Assembly (NCBI GenBank): GCA_016704345.1
Contig: JADJAH010000001.1
Coordinates: 1-64,000 of the forward strand
Source of the DNA: Ignavibacteria bacterium
GTDB taxonomy: Bacteria > Bacteroidota > Ignavibacteria > Tepidaquicellales > Tepidaquicellaceae
Length of the DNA stretch: 64,000 nt
Direction: 5' to 3'
Every line of letters starts with the position of its first letter. The first letter of the stretch is position 1. Of this stretch, positions 49,999-59,233 are shown in pieces. Both the position numbers and the translations under genes were made by a program. The notes under the pieces were generated by a model. That model ran no database searches, was not told the origin of the DNA, and was given only the letters and a program-made list of their open reading frames with translations.

Positions 49999-52851
49999 AT
50001 GGCAAAATCAATTCACATTTCCGACGAAGCAAAAAGAATTCACAGTGAATCAACAATAATCGATATTCACTGTCACCCTTCTTTGAAGATCGGCCTTTAT
50101 GATTATAAGATCTATGAAGACGAACACCGACTGAATGAGATCATTGGAGGCAGTGTGCCAAACACAGGTCATGATGAGATGTTTCAGATGCAGTATGATC
50201 TTAACAATATGAGCAAAGGCGGGATCAGCGCTATATGGTCGTCAGTGTATATTATTGAAAAAGGACTGATCGAGAATTCAAGTCTTAAGATCCTGAAATC
50301 GATCACAGATTTTTTTCGTATCAAAAACATTAACAACTCAGTTGAAAGGTGCAGTTACCCGTCAACATCAGCAAAGTGTTACGGTCCATATACGCAGGCG
50401 CTGGAGATGATGGATAGAGTTGAAGAGCAGATCGCTCATGCGGCATCTATGGGTACAAGCATTTCAGTCGCGAGAAGCTATTCCGATCTGGTCAATGCTA
50501 TGGACAATGGAGAAATGTGTTTCATCCACACAATGGAAGGAGCGCACATGCTCGGCAGAAATCTATCCGTTCAGGAATACTTCACACATCTAGATACGCT
50601 CAAACATCTAGGCGTGTGCTCTATCACGCTCGGTCATTTCATGCCCAACAATGTTTGCTTTCCTGCAAACGGGATCTCTCCAAAGACGAGGAAGTCACTC
50701 AACTTCAAATATGATTACAGCGAGTTTGTAGCCGACGGTTTGCTGGAAACCGGAAAGCAGATAGTCAATCACATGCTTGATATCGGAATAATCGTTGATC
50801 TCAATCATGTTAATGCAAAAGGAAGATCAGATGTCTATGCGATCAATGAGGCAAGAGGGAGCAGTGCACGTCCGCTGGTATTCACGCATACCGGTGTCAG
50901 GGCTTTCTGTAAACGCGAGATGATATCGCCTGACGATTTTGAGATCAAGGAGATTCAGAAATGCGGAGGTGTCATCGGAATAATTCTGATGAAGTACTGG
51001 CTTTGCGGCAGCGAGAGCACTCCCGATTTTGGGATCGAACATATTATCAATACGATCCGCCATATCGCAAATGTATGCGGCGGCAGTTATGATAACATCT
51101 CAATCGGAACAGACATGGACGGATTCACGCAACCTGTTGATGACCTTTATGAACCGTCTCAAATGGTGAGATTAACTCAGGCAATGCTGAGCGACGGAAT
51201 AGCAGAAGAAAATATCAAGAAGATCCTCGGAGGAAATGCCTTAAGAGTCATGGCAGAAGGATGGGGAGATCAAAAAAACTTAAAATCAAAAGCAATGGAT
51301 TCTGAAAATCGTTTGCTCGACTACTTTAAGTCGGAACCGGAGACAGCTTCAGTTCCGATCATTACAAAATCTCTAAAGAAAAAACTTCCGGTAAAGTCTG
51401 CACCAAAGTCTAAGACTGCCGTGTCTGCAAAAAAGACTGGTAAGACTAAACTTCCGGTGAAGTCTGCACCAAAGTCTAAGACGGCAGTGTCTGCAAAGAA
51501 GACAACTAAGACTGATCTTCCCCCGTTGGATGCTAAAGCTCTCGCAAAGCTAAGGAAAGACTTTGAAGCAAATCCTGAGAAAGTACTGAAATGGTTTCAA
51601 AGAGCAATTGACACAAAGATAACTATGCAGCAGTTAAGAGAGGCAATCTATGAATCGGAAGTAAGAGTAAAGAACAAATCACATTCAGCAAGAGAATTGG
51701 AAACACGAATGGATTTTATGAAGAAGTCTAATCCCCTTCCACCCGGATTTACCTTTGAAGGGATGGATCTTTCAGCAATACCCGTTGATCCGGGCAGGAC
51801 GAAGTTTGAAACGAATGCAGATATATTAGGCTGGATATTTTTCTCGGGTCCGCATTACCTGATGCCTTCACAGAAGCATCCGTTTCACAGTCATGACAAC
51901 AAAGCATATTCACAGGGAAAGAACTTCATTGATACTATGGAAGAAGCTACCGCTGACAAGCCGGTTGATGTTGCAGTCCTTGCAGACTTCGGCACGGGTT
52001 ATTATCACAGCCGGTACATTGCAAAACAATTGAAGGAAGCTAAGTATCCTTACGCTGTTCATCTGGGAGATGTTTACTACTCCGGCACACAAAAAGAGTT
52101 TGACGAAAACTTTATCAGGGAGCTTGATCCTATTCTAAATGACACATGCCTTTATACTCTTAATTCCAATCACGAAATGTTTTCCGGTTCGGCTCCTTAT
52201 TTTAAGTACATAGTTAAGAGACTGAACAATCCAAAGCAAAAGCAAAGAGGCAGTTACTTCTGCTTGAGGAATTCAAAATTCAATCTCATTGGCATTGATA
52301 CGGATTATTATGAGCAGAGCAGATACAGCAATGCAAAGTTGAGAATATGGCTTGAGAACAGGCTGATTGAAGGGCGTAACGCGGGACAGATGAATATACT
52401 GTTCAGCGCCAATGAACCGTATGAGCATAACAGTTCGGACCTGACTGATCTGATAAACCTTGACTTGAGAAAATTATTAATTGACAGAAAACTCGTTGAC
52501 CTATGGTTCTGGGGAAATGTTCATTACTGTGCTTTGTATGACAGGACATCAAAGCTTCCGTTCATTGGAAGCTGTGTCGGTCACGGCGGATATCCATATT
52601 ATACACAGAGCAAAGATGAAGATTACAAATGTCCGGTACGGGTAAGATTTCTTGAAACCAAGTCACGCTTCTGGAAGTGGCCGCAAATGAGACAGGATGT
52701 TGGCAACAACGGATATTGTGTCATGAGTCTGAAACACGACGGATCAGTTGAGCTGAAGTATCTTGACTGGATGAAGAACGTGAGATGTACGGCAAGGCTC
52801 TACAAAGATGCTAACGATGAACTGCACATAATGGAAATTCATGAAATGTAG
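49999..52851 (+). CDS. Membrane dipeptidase (M19)-metallophosphoesterase fusion protein
   Basis: This single 950-residue frame has no signal peptide. Residues 1-420 are a renal-dipeptidase domain: IIDIHCHPS (H24, H26 region), CFIHTMEGAHML, GVCSITLGHFMPNN, DIGIIVDLNHVN, PLVFTHTGVRAFC and ISIGTDMDGF, with the family end KILGGNALRVMAEGW. A Lys/Ser/Ala-rich linker (about 459-509) contains the unit LPVKSAPKSKTAVSAKKT twice. The C-terminal part is a metallophosphoesterase: VLADFGTGYYHSRY (about 655-665), HLGDVYYSG (about 688), NSNHEMF (about 722) and GNVHYCALY (about 838, in place of GHxH). M19 enzymes cleave dipeptides and beta-lactams. The phosphoesterase substrate is unknown. I do not recall this combination. 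The intact frame makes assembly fusion unlikely. Confidence 0.78.
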   Translation: MAKSIHISDEAKRIHSESTIIDIHCHPSLKIGLYDYKIYEDEHRLNEIIGGSVPNTGHDEMFQMQYDLNNMSKGGISAIWSSVYIIEKGLIENSSLKILKSITDFFRIKNINNSVERCSYPSTSAKCYGPYTQALEMMDRVEEQIAHAASMGTSISVARSYSDLVNAMDNGEMCFIHTMEGAHMLGRNLSVQEYFTHLDTLKHLGVCSITLGHFMPNNVCFPANGISPKTRKSLNFKYDYSEFVADGLLETGKQIVNHMLDIGIIVDLNHVNAKGRSDVYAINEARGSSARPLVFTHTGVRAFCKREMISPDDFEIKEIQKCGGVIGIILMKYWLCGSESTPDFGIEHIINTIRHIANVCGGSYDNISIGTDMDGFTQPVDDLYEPSQMVRLTQAMLSDGIAEENIKKILGGNALRVMAEGWGDQKNLKSKAMDSENRLLDYFKSEPETASVPIITKSLKKKLPVKSAPKSKTAVSAKKTGKTKLPVKSAPKSKTAVSAKKTTKTDLPPLDAKALAKLRKDFEANPEKVLKWFQRAIDTKITMQQLREAIYESEVRVKNKSHSARELETRMDFMKKSNPLPPGFTFEGMDLSAIPVDPGRTKFETNADILGWIFFSGPHYLMPSQKHPFHSHDNKAYSQGKNFIDTMEEATADKPVDVAVLADFGTGYYHSRYIAKQLKEAKYPYAVHLGDVYYSGTQKEFDENFIRELDPILNDTCLYTLNSNHEMFSGSAPYFKYIVKRLNNPKQKQRGSYFCLRNSKFNLIGIDTDYYEQSRYSNAKLRIWLENRLIEGRNAGQMNILFSANEPYEHNSSDLTDLINLDLRKLLIDRKLVDLWFWGNVHYCALYDRTSKLPFIGSCVGHGGYPYYTQSKDEDYKCPVRVRFLETKSRFWKWPQMRQDVGNNGYCVMSLKHDGSVELKYLDWMKNVRCTARLYKDANDELHIMEIHEM

Positions 52852-52945
52852 ATTCATCGCAGGTTTATGCTATGCCAGAAATTTACGAAGTAGTGATTGA
52901 TATTTAATATTTTCATCAAGCAGTCATCTAAAATTCAATCATCAA

Positions 52946-53482
52946 ATGATTTATTACAGCGACGAAGATATAATAATCAGGGCGATCAATGAAGAAGATG
53001 CAGCCATATTGTTCGCATGGAGAATCGATAAAGAAATCAACGAGTATGATCTTCGTCCTACGCCCAACACAGCCGATGAACTTTTGAAAGAATGCAACGA
53101 CTTTTGCAAGACCTTCACTGATCAAATCAGTCCAACGAACCCGGCCGACAGGAAATATTTCTACTTCATAATCACAGATACACTTGGAAAGCCAATCGGC
53201 TGTGTAAATTACTTCAGCATCGACAATGAAATGAAGCAGTGCGAACTTGGAGTTACTATCGGCGACAGAAACTTCCGGAGAAAAGGCATTGCATTCAAAG
53301 CTGTAGAGTTTGCAGTCAACTACATTTTTCAGAACAGGGACATCGAAAGAATCTGCATCGAAACCGGCGAGAAGAATATTCCTTCCTTAAACCTTTTCTC
53401 GAAACTGGGCTTTGCAAGATGCGGAGAATCTTTTGAAGAGAATGAATACAAGTTTATTGTGATGGAGAGAAGTAGAGTGTGA
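52946..53482 (+). CDS. GNAT-family (RimJ/RimL-type) N-acetyltransferase
   Basis: This 178-residue cytoplasmic protein carries the acetyl-CoA binding pattern. RAINEEDAAILFAWR near the start is the usual GNAT first strand and helix. ELGVTIGDRNFRRKGIAFKA provides the R/Q-x-x-G-x-A motif in modified form (RRKGIAFKAV). IERICIETGEKNIPSLNLF and KLGFARCGESFEENEYKF complete strands 5-7. The substrate may be a protein N-terminus, an antibiotic or a small amine, and cannot be told from the sequence. It sits alone between a large fusion gene and a dispersed inverted repeat. The start at ATG 52946 is the only suitable one near the domain. Confidence 0.78.
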   Translation: MIYYSDEDIIIRAINEEDAAILFAWRIDKEINEYDLRPTPNTADELLKECNDFCKTFTDQISPTNPADRKYFYFIITDTLGKPIGCVNYFSIDNEMKQCELGVTIGDRNFRRKGIAFKAVEFAVNYIFQNRDIERICIETGEKNIPSLNLFSKLGFARCGESFEENEYKFIVMERSRV

Positions 53483-53485
53483 AAT

Positions 53486-53633
53486 AAACACCCCTTCCCA
53501 GCCTTCCACTAAAGGGGGAGGAGTTTCAAGAATGCAATTCAGATTTGTTGGCAATGAATGACCGAATTCCTAATATATAAATTGAAGACTTTGAGATCTC
53601 CCTCCCCTTCAGTGGAGGGTCGGGGAGGGGTAA
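53486..53633. repeat. Inverted CCCCTTCCC..CCACTAAAGGGGGAGG repeats
   Basis: CACCCCTTCCCAGCCTTCCA.. AAAGGGGGAGG (about 53489-53521) and CTCCCCTTCAGTGGAGGGTC..GGGGAGGGG (about 53601-53630) are copies of one element in opposite orientation, separated by about 80 bases. They fill the gap between two convergent genes and could act as a terminator-like structure. Confidence 0.7.
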
Positions 53634-53668
53634 GGTGCAAGCAACAAAGCTTGAAAAGCATTTGCAAT

Positions 53669-54265
53669 TCAGTTGTCCGCTAAATCAGCCTTCGTCAGCG
53701 CAAGTTCAATATGCTTGTCCGGTATCAGCCACATTACAGCTATAACAAATGCTATCACAACAGATACTATAGGTTCAATAAATGCAAATGCAATTGAAAT
53801 CAGGTAACTGATCATCGAAATTATACCTTTGTATCTGTGCTTCTTTAGCGCAGTTGCTATCTTATCGTGAAACCCGCCCACGGATTGAATTGTGCTTTGC
53901 AGTATCGAGTATGCAACACCCGCCATTAGAAGATTGAAACTGTATAGTGCTACAGGCCTTGAAGCCATGTGATTCTCCCCCATCCATCCGGTTGTGAAAG
54001 GAATGAGTGACAGCCAAAACAGCAGATGCAGATTTGCAAGCATTACACGGGCATTAACGCTCGGCGCAGTGTGAAGAAGATTGTGATGATTGCCCCAGTA
54101 AATCCCGATGTAAAGAAAACTAAGAACATAACTAATGAACTTCGGCAACAATGCCAAAAGATCATTCCATTCATTGCCATGCGGTACTTTTATCTCCAGC
54201 ACCATTATAGTGATGATGATTGCCAATACACCGTCACTGAAGGCTTCTAACCGGTTTCTTTGCAT
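53669..54265 (-). CDS. TMEM175-like (DUF1211) potassium channel family protein
   Basis: This 198-residue inner-membrane protein has about six hydrophobic segments. The N-terminus bears the family signature RLEAFSDGVLAIIITIMVLE, with the FSD motif of the first helix that lines the pore in bacterial TMEM175. The helix after it (LPKFISYVLSFLYIGIYWGN) and the motif WGNHHNLLH are also typical. Bacterial members form tetrameric K+-permeable channels. The gene follows the Pr6Pr gene on the same strand with a 73-base gap, and the pair lies downstream of the caspase/patatin operon. Co-transcription with that operon is possible but not shown. Confidence 0.85.
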   Translation of the reverse strand: MQRNRLEAFSDGVLAIIITIMVLEIKVPHGNEWNDLLALLPKFISYVLSFLYIGIYWGNHHNLLHTAPSVNARVMLANLHLLFWLSLIPFTTGWMGENHMASRPVALYSFNLLMAGVAYSILQSTIQSVGGFHDKIATALKKHRYKGIISMISYLISIAFAFIEPIVSVVIAFVIAVMWLIPDKHIELALTKADLADN

Positions 54266-54338
54266 TTATTAAAATATGATTTGATTATGAACTGATGTTT
54301 TCTGATTCAGTTTTGTCCGTACGGCATTGTGTCCTGCA

Positions 54339-54983
54339 TCACATTTCAATCTCCACACGTCGGTCAATTGCTTCCTTGTTCGTGATTAGATTGTTAACAA
54401 ACACCAGCATGAGCCCGAGCACGAAATATGCAGCGAGCACATAGGATGCATTCGTAAGTGTAGTAGCGTATCCGAGTTTTGTAACATCAACAAAGAAGTA
54501 TGGATACTTTCCGGTGATCGCACCGCGGATCAAAGAATAGACAATGTAAATCACAGGATACTCCAGCCACTTTAGCGCACTGCTATAACTTAACTTTTCT
54601 TTTTCAGAAAAAAATATCCAGTAAAAAAGATATAGAATTGGTACAACAGTGTGCAAAGATTGATCTGCGATGAATTCCAATCCCTGCGGGTTCCATTGTT
54701 GTGCAAGTATGAGATGATAGATCAGTCCGACAATAATTATGTACAGGAGCAAACCTGCCTGCACCATAGGTCTTGAGAAGAACCTGCCCAACTTGGTCTG
54801 CGGAGAAACGATCAAGACAGTATAGAAAACTGCAATGATAATGTTGGTCCAGATTGTCATGAAACTGAAAAACCTTATAGCCTCAGCCGCTCTTGAATCT
54901 GCAAACTTCATTGAAATGTAAAACTGTAACAGCACAGCAAACCATGCGGCAACAGCTCCCATTATCTGGAATGTTTTTTTCAT
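54339..54983 (-). CDS. Pr6Pr-family six-helix membrane protein
   Basis: This 214-residue inner-membrane protein has six predicted transmembrane segments, starting with FQIMGAVAAWFAVLLQFYIS. The family's pattern is visible: FSFMTIWTNIIIAVFYTVLI, YHLILAQQWNPQGLEFIADQ, SLHTVVPILYLFYWIFF and EYPVIYIVYSLIRGAITGKY with YPYFFVDVTKLG. Related FAR-17a/AIG1-type proteins in eukaryotes hydrolyse fatty-acid esters of hydroxy fatty acids. For the bacterial Pr6Pr group I know no proven activity. It is encoded 85 bases after the caspase-like gene in the same direction, so a membrane-lipid connection with the patatin gene is conceivable, as inference only. Confidence 0.72.
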   Translation of the reverse strand: MKKTFQIMGAVAAWFAVLLQFYISMKFADSRAAEAIRFFSFMTIWTNIIIAVFYTVLIVSPQTKLGRFFSRPMVQAGLLLYIIIVGLIYHLILAQQWNPQGLEFIADQSLHTVVPILYLFYWIFFSEKEKLSYSSALKWLEYPVIYIVYSLIRGAITGKYPYFFVDVTKLGYATTLTNASYVLAAYFVLGLMLVFVNNLITNKEAIDRRVEIEM

Positions 54984-55068
54984 TTGTAAACTTAGTTAGG
55001 AAACTCTTTCTATTGCTCTTCCGTATTTCAAACAGCAAAACTAAAGCATATATTTTCTTTCCGCAAAG

Positions 55069-57627
55069 CTATTTTGCGCCCAATTGTACAAGTATTGCAG
55101 AAGCATTCTCTGCAACTTTCATTGCAGAAGGAATACCAGGATAACCGGCGGCAATATCAAGCGCTCTCTTAAATGCATCAATTCCTTCTGCCTCCTTTCC
55201 GGAATTGACCTTTGCAATTCCTAATGCAAGATTTGACTGACACAGTTTCAAACCAAATCGGGCCGGATTTTCGATTGACAGCCATTCGAAAATCTCTATT
55301 GCCTTGGACAAATATTGAGAAGCTGATTTCTCATCTCCGGCTTTGCCAAATAGAATGCCGAGATTGTTAAGTGTTTCTGCATACTCTGCCGCATACACCT
55401 CCGGGCTTAACTTGTATAGACTTTCCCTTATCTTCAAAGCTCTGGTAAGATAGTCGAATGCTTTTTCTTTTGATTCAGGCACTTTCTGAAAAAGTATTGA
55501 CAGATAATTAAGTGTAATTGCAAGCGAAGGGTTATATGCTGAAGGATTCAACACGCACAATCTTTCTCTGATCTCAAGCGCTCTGAAAAGATATTTCTCG
55601 GCTTCAGTGAATTCTTTCATTTCGGTGTAGATCTTTCCTAAGTTGCTAAGGATGAGAGAAAGATACATGCTATATTTTTCATTGTTTTGATTCTCAACGC
55701 AATCAATCAGGCTTAGTGCTTTCTTCATAAAAACAATTGCACTTTCATTTTCCGCCCTTTCCATGTAATACGTTCCCAGATTATTTTGAGCAACTATCAT
55801 TGAGTATTGATCATCTTCATTACCGGAATTTGTACATGCTTGAATGATTTCAAGTGACTTTGCATAGTAAACTCCTGCTGTCTCAAAGTCATTCTGAGAC
55901 TGATACAGACTGCCAAGTACATTCAATGTTTCAGCAAGATCAATTGCATAACTCCCCGGCTTTTTTGATTCCAGTTCTTTGTAAAGAATCTCGGAATGCA
56001 AATAGCATTTTAGTGACTCGATTGGTTTGCCATTCTTCTCGTAACAGAATCCGAGGTTTGAGTAAGCAGAAGCAACATCGGGCTTGTATAGATTTCTGTC
56101 ACCTCCTGCATTTTCATAAATTGTGATGCACTCTGAGAAGATCTCAATGGCTTCAGTAAATTTATTCTGTACTCTGAGATATGCGGCATAGTCAAATAAG
56201 TTCTTCGTATTCTTGTATGATTTGATCGAGTTTCTGAAATATTCTTCTGCCACAGAAAACCTGTGGGGAAGGTCATACCGCAGAAGAGTCAATCGCGCTT
56301 TCATAAGGAATTCATTCGAGTTGTGAATTCTCTTTTCAGTCAACTCCGAAACGGCTTCACTTAACTTCGCATTCTCTTCAAGCAGTTTCGACTGCTCGCT
56401 GAAAAGATCTTCTTTCTTTAAGATCAAATCAGCTTCCTTAATGTTTCCTTTCAGAAACTCAACGTATGCAGAATTCAGCCTGTCAGTGTTTATCTCTATC
56501 TTTGAAAGTGTATTTGCAAGAGCTAAAATGTTTTCTCTTTGCTGCTCAACTTCTCTTTGCAGCTTGTTGATCCTTTCTGATTTCTGCAATCTGCGTTCAG
56601 GATCTTCTTCAAACATCAGGTCCTTCTTCAATTCCACAATCTGATCCATCTTATCTGTAAGCTCGCTGACATTCAGCAGATTGACTGATACCGAATTCAC
56701 ATCACCCTTTACTGTAATCACCATGTTGCTGTCGTCAGCAAGGTTGATGTTTACATTTGTCCAGTTGTATCTCGTTCTGAATTCATCATCTCTCTCGCCT
56801 GCAACTCCTGTGTCAATCGCCTTTCCGTCGGCATCAAGCAATGCAAAACTTTCATCGAACACAGGATGCTCCGGTTTGCCTTTTGGGTAATGAGCAATTA
56901 CAAAGTTTGAGGTAAGATTATTCTGCAGTACATTCAATTGCGGCTTCTGCCTTCCTCTCGACAGCGGAGAAACTCTTTCTCTTACATACATTGCAAGATC
57001 AAATATGTTCACATCTTTCTCATTCTCTTCAAGATATTTTCCTGCAAGACCTTCAAGGAATGCGTAAGTGAATACACTGACAGGCTTGCTTAGGAATGAA
57101 ACTTGTTCGTAACGTGAAGCAGAGAGTACGATTCTGTTAGGCTTGTCCAGAACTATAATATCTTTTTTAATGGGATTATTGTCAGTTGCTGTCATTCCTT
57201 CGGCATGACAGCAATCCAGTGCAACGATCATCTTCTGCGTGTTTATGTTCTGCAACTTGCTCACCAGTTCATCTGCTCTGATACCTCCGTATTCAATGTC
57301 ACTGTCAACTGTGTCATTGCAGATGAGATAATAATTTCCTTTCAGCACGCATCCATGACCCGAAAAATAGAAGATGAAAATATCGGCAGGAGTTTTCAGA
57401 GTATCTTCGGCAATCTTATCGAGTGATTGCAATACACCTGATGTCACTGCTTCTTTCTCCAACAATAGCTCAATGTTCTTCTTTGAAAAGCGGCATTTCG
57501 AAACGAGCTCACCGGTCACCATTTCAGCATCAGTTACAGTCATGTTCATCAAATGGCTGTCCTGCTTTCGCGCACCGATACCAACTACCAATGCATGGGC
57601 TTTACTTGTGTCAAAAGGTGTTCTCAT
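55069..57627 (-). CDS. Caspase-like (C14) protease with coiled coil and TPR repeats
   Basis: This 852-residue cytoplasmic protein has no signal or membrane segment. Residues 10-240 form a caspase-like domain: HALVVGIGARKQ, then DIFIFYFSGHG with catalytic His91, and MIVALDCCHAEGM with the catalytic Cys139/140 (the D-C-C-H position). A short beta-rich region (about 285-315, NINLADDSNMVITVKGDV) and a coiled coil (about 330-430) lead to at least six tetratricopeptide repeats (about 460-830). Typical units are AYSNLGFCYEKNGKPIESLK, LNVLGSLYQSQNDFETAGVY and NNLGILFGKAGDEKSASQYL. Bacterial caspase-like/TPR proteins often act in regulated self-killing. The gene lies 7 bases after the patatin gene, so the two should be translated together. 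Confidence 0.88.
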   Translation of the reverse strand: MRTPFDTSKAHALVVGIGARKQDSHLMNMTVTDAEMVTGELVSKCRFSKKNIELLLEKEAVTSGVLQSLDKIAEDTLKTPADIFIFYFSGHGCVLKGNYYLICNDTVDSDIEYGGIRADELVSKLQNINTQKMIVALDCCHAEGMTATDNNPIKKDIIVLDKPNRIVLSASRYEQVSFLSKPVSVFTYAFLEGLAGKYLEENEKDVNIFDLAMYVRERVSPLSRGRQKPQLNVLQNNLTSNFVIAHYPKGKPEHPVFDESFALLDADGKAIDTGVAGERDDEFRTRYNWTNVNINLADDSNMVITVKGDVNSVSVNLLNVSELTDKMDQIVELKKDLMFEEDPERRLQKSERINKLQREVEQQRENILALANTLSKIEINTDRLNSAYVEFLKGNIKEADLILKKEDLFSEQSKLLEENAKLSEAVSELTEKRIHNSNEFLMKARLTLLRYDLPHRFSVAEEYFRNSIKSYKNTKNLFDYAAYLRVQNKFTEAIEIFSECITIYENAGGDRNLYKPDVASAYSNLGFCYEKNGKPIESLKCYLHSEILYKELESKKPGSYAIDLAETLNVLGSLYQSQNDFETAGVYYAKSLEIIQACTNSGNEDDQYSMIVAQNNLGTYYMERAENESAIVFMKKALSLIDCVENQNNEKYSMYLSLILSNLGKIYTEMKEFTEAEKYLFRALEIRERLCVLNPSAYNPSLAITLNYLSILFQKVPESKEKAFDYLTRALKIRESLYKLSPEVYAAEYAETLNNLGILFGKAGDEKSASQYLSKAIEIFEWLSIENPARFGLKLCQSNLALGIAKVNSGKEAEGIDAFKRALDIAAGYPGIPSAMKVAENASAILVQLGAK

Positions 57628-57634
57628 AATTCTT

Positions 57635-58672
57635 TCAACTCAATATGTCGCAAATCTTCAGTAATTCTTTTTCATTCTTCTTTACATAGTCGTCAGATAT
57701 TTCACACAGCTTCTCCAGATTCTCTTCGCTGACATCATCCATTTTTGAATTTTCTTCGGGGATACTGATATTAAGTCTTTTGTATCTGAACGATCCGTCA
57801 ACATAACTTGGAAGTAAATGTGCCATTGTAAAGTCAGTACTTTCAGTAACACTCCTCATGAAAATATCAGTGAGGAACTTACCCCAGTTGACAGCGCGCC
57901 ACTCTTTTGCTTCAATGAGCGGAATAGTTTTCAGGCAAAATCCGGTGCCAATAGAGAGCATGAAGAACGGAAGGTCGTCATCATCGGGCCTTACAACAGG
58001 TTCAAAGCCTTTCCCTGTTCTGATCTTCCAGAGTTCCTTCGCTTCACTGTATGCAAGTATGGAAGGGTTGTTTGCAAATACTCCGCCGTCAACCAATGCA
58101 AGATTACTTGCCTCAGTAAATTTCACAACCGAAGGCTCGAAGTAAACCGGCGCTGCGGATGTGGAGCGGCAAACTTCCTTCATTGAAAAATCTTCGGCTT
58201 TGTCATTTCGTGCTAATCTCGATGAAAAGTAAAACGGCTTTCCTTTTTGTATTTCGTAAGATGTTACGAGAGTGCTCGTCAATCCATCCGAGAGCTTTGA
58301 TTTACCAAAGTAATCTGTCAGCAACATTTCGAAATCTCTTTCATCATAAGGCTTCTGAAAGATCATGTCCGTTATCTTGGTGATTGAAGCAAGCCTGCTG
58401 ATAAGATCTTCCTGTCTTTTGGAAAATATTTTCGAGCCGTTCTTCACAAACAGTTCACGCAGATCATCTGCGGCGTAAGCATTCTGTCCGTCATTGTTTG
58501 GAGCGGAAAGACCCATGGTAATGATTCCCCCAGCGGACGTCCCGGCAATAAGGTCAAACACCTGAGAGAGAGGATATCCCAATTGCTTTTCAATAAATGC
58601 AAGTATAGTACAGGGAAGTATTCCTCTGATACCGCCGCCGTCGATTGATAATATTCTGAATTGTGGCTTCAT
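57635..58672 (-). CDS. Patatin-like phospholipase (CapV-like)
   Basis: This 345-residue protein has the Ser-Asp dyad of patatin lipases: oxyanion-hole ILSIDGGGIRGILP (residues 8-20), nucleophile elbow AGTSAGG (S46), and DGG (D195) in LVDGGVFANNPS. It has no signal peptide, so it acts from the cytoplasm on the inner membrane. Length and motif layout resemble CapV, the patatin effector of CBASS anti-phage systems. The next gene downstream, 7 bases away, is the caspase-like TPR protein, with the same strand and no terminator between. No cyclase (CD-NTase) is found nearby, so CBASS is not supported. A self-killing membrane effector controlled by its partner is plausible. Confidence 0.88.
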   Translation of the reverse strand: MKPQFRILSIDGGGIRGILPCTILAFIEKQLGYPLSQVFDLIAGTSAGGIITMGLSAPNNDGQNAYAADDLRELFVKNGSKIFSKRQEDLISRLASITKITDMIFQKPYDERDFEMLLTDYFGKSKLSDGLTSTLVTSYEIQKGKPFYFSSRLARNDKAEDFSMKEVCRSTSAAPVYFEPSVVKFTEASNLALVDGGVFANNPSILAYSEAKELWKIRTGKGFEPVVRPDDDDLPFFMLSIGTGFCLKTIPLIEAKEWRAVNWGKFLTDIFMRSVTESTDFTMAHLLPSYVDGSFRYKRLNISIPEENSKMDDVSEENLEKLCEISDDYVKKNEKELLKICDILS

Positions 58673-58884
58673 ACTTTTCTTGGTTTGGTTTGATTTGATA
58701 TGTGTTGACTATTGAACTGCATTCGCCTGCTTTGCAATGCTCAAGTACTCATGGAGAATATTTGCTTAAAAGTATTCTGAATCATTGTGAAATGCTATTC
58801 AAGTATTTTGAACATTGTTTAAAAGTAGAAGTGATTAAGACTTGGGAAACATTGAAGTGTAAGAGTAAAACATTTTCAGACACC

Positions 58885-59012
58885 GAGGTTGTCTCAAAAC
58901 CAACCTATTCTGTCATTCCTGCGTGTTCCTGGCAGGAATCCACAGAAAAGATTTACATTTTAGAATGGGTCCCCGACAGAAGCACTCGGGGACGACAGGT
59001 TGTTGGAAAGCC
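58885..59012 (+). repeat. 128-bp dispersed repeat, copy B
   Basis: This is the reverse-orientation partner of 33424-33551. It carries GAGGTTGTCTCAAAACCAAC, GTCATTCCTGCGTGTTCCTG and a GTCCCCGAC/GTCGTCCCC-like end. It is in the spacer upstream of the patatin gene. Confidence 0.8.
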
Positions 59013-59040
59013 AGTGCATGGAGAGGGTTGAGTAATAAGC

Positions 59041-59133
59041 ATGACATTTCTAAAGAGTTTTCAACATGACATTTCTAAAAAGTTTTCAACATGACATTTC
59101 TAAAAAGTTTTCAACATGACATTTCTAAAGAGT
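59041..59133 (+). repeat. 25-bp tandem repeat, about 3.7 copies
   Basis: The unit ATGACATTTCTAAAAAGTTT plus TCAAC starts at 59041, 59066, 59091 and 59116, with G/A variation at one position. The open frame running through it is spurious. Confidence 0.9.
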
Positions 59134-59233
59134 GACAACACACCACCACCATTTTCAAAACCCACTTGCATTTTCAAATCATCAGTACTATTTTGCATTC
59201 AACAAAACTCCAACAGAAAGGAGGAATGTCATT

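Noticed and set aside
54339..58672. A complete CBASS anti-phage system around the CapV-like patatin
   Set aside because: No CD-NTase-like gene, HORMA, E1/E2 or JAB protein is recognisable in the neighbourhood. Only the effector type matches.
59041..59133. CRISPR-like array
   Set aside because: Units are contiguous 25-base direct repeats without spacers, and no cas gene is present.
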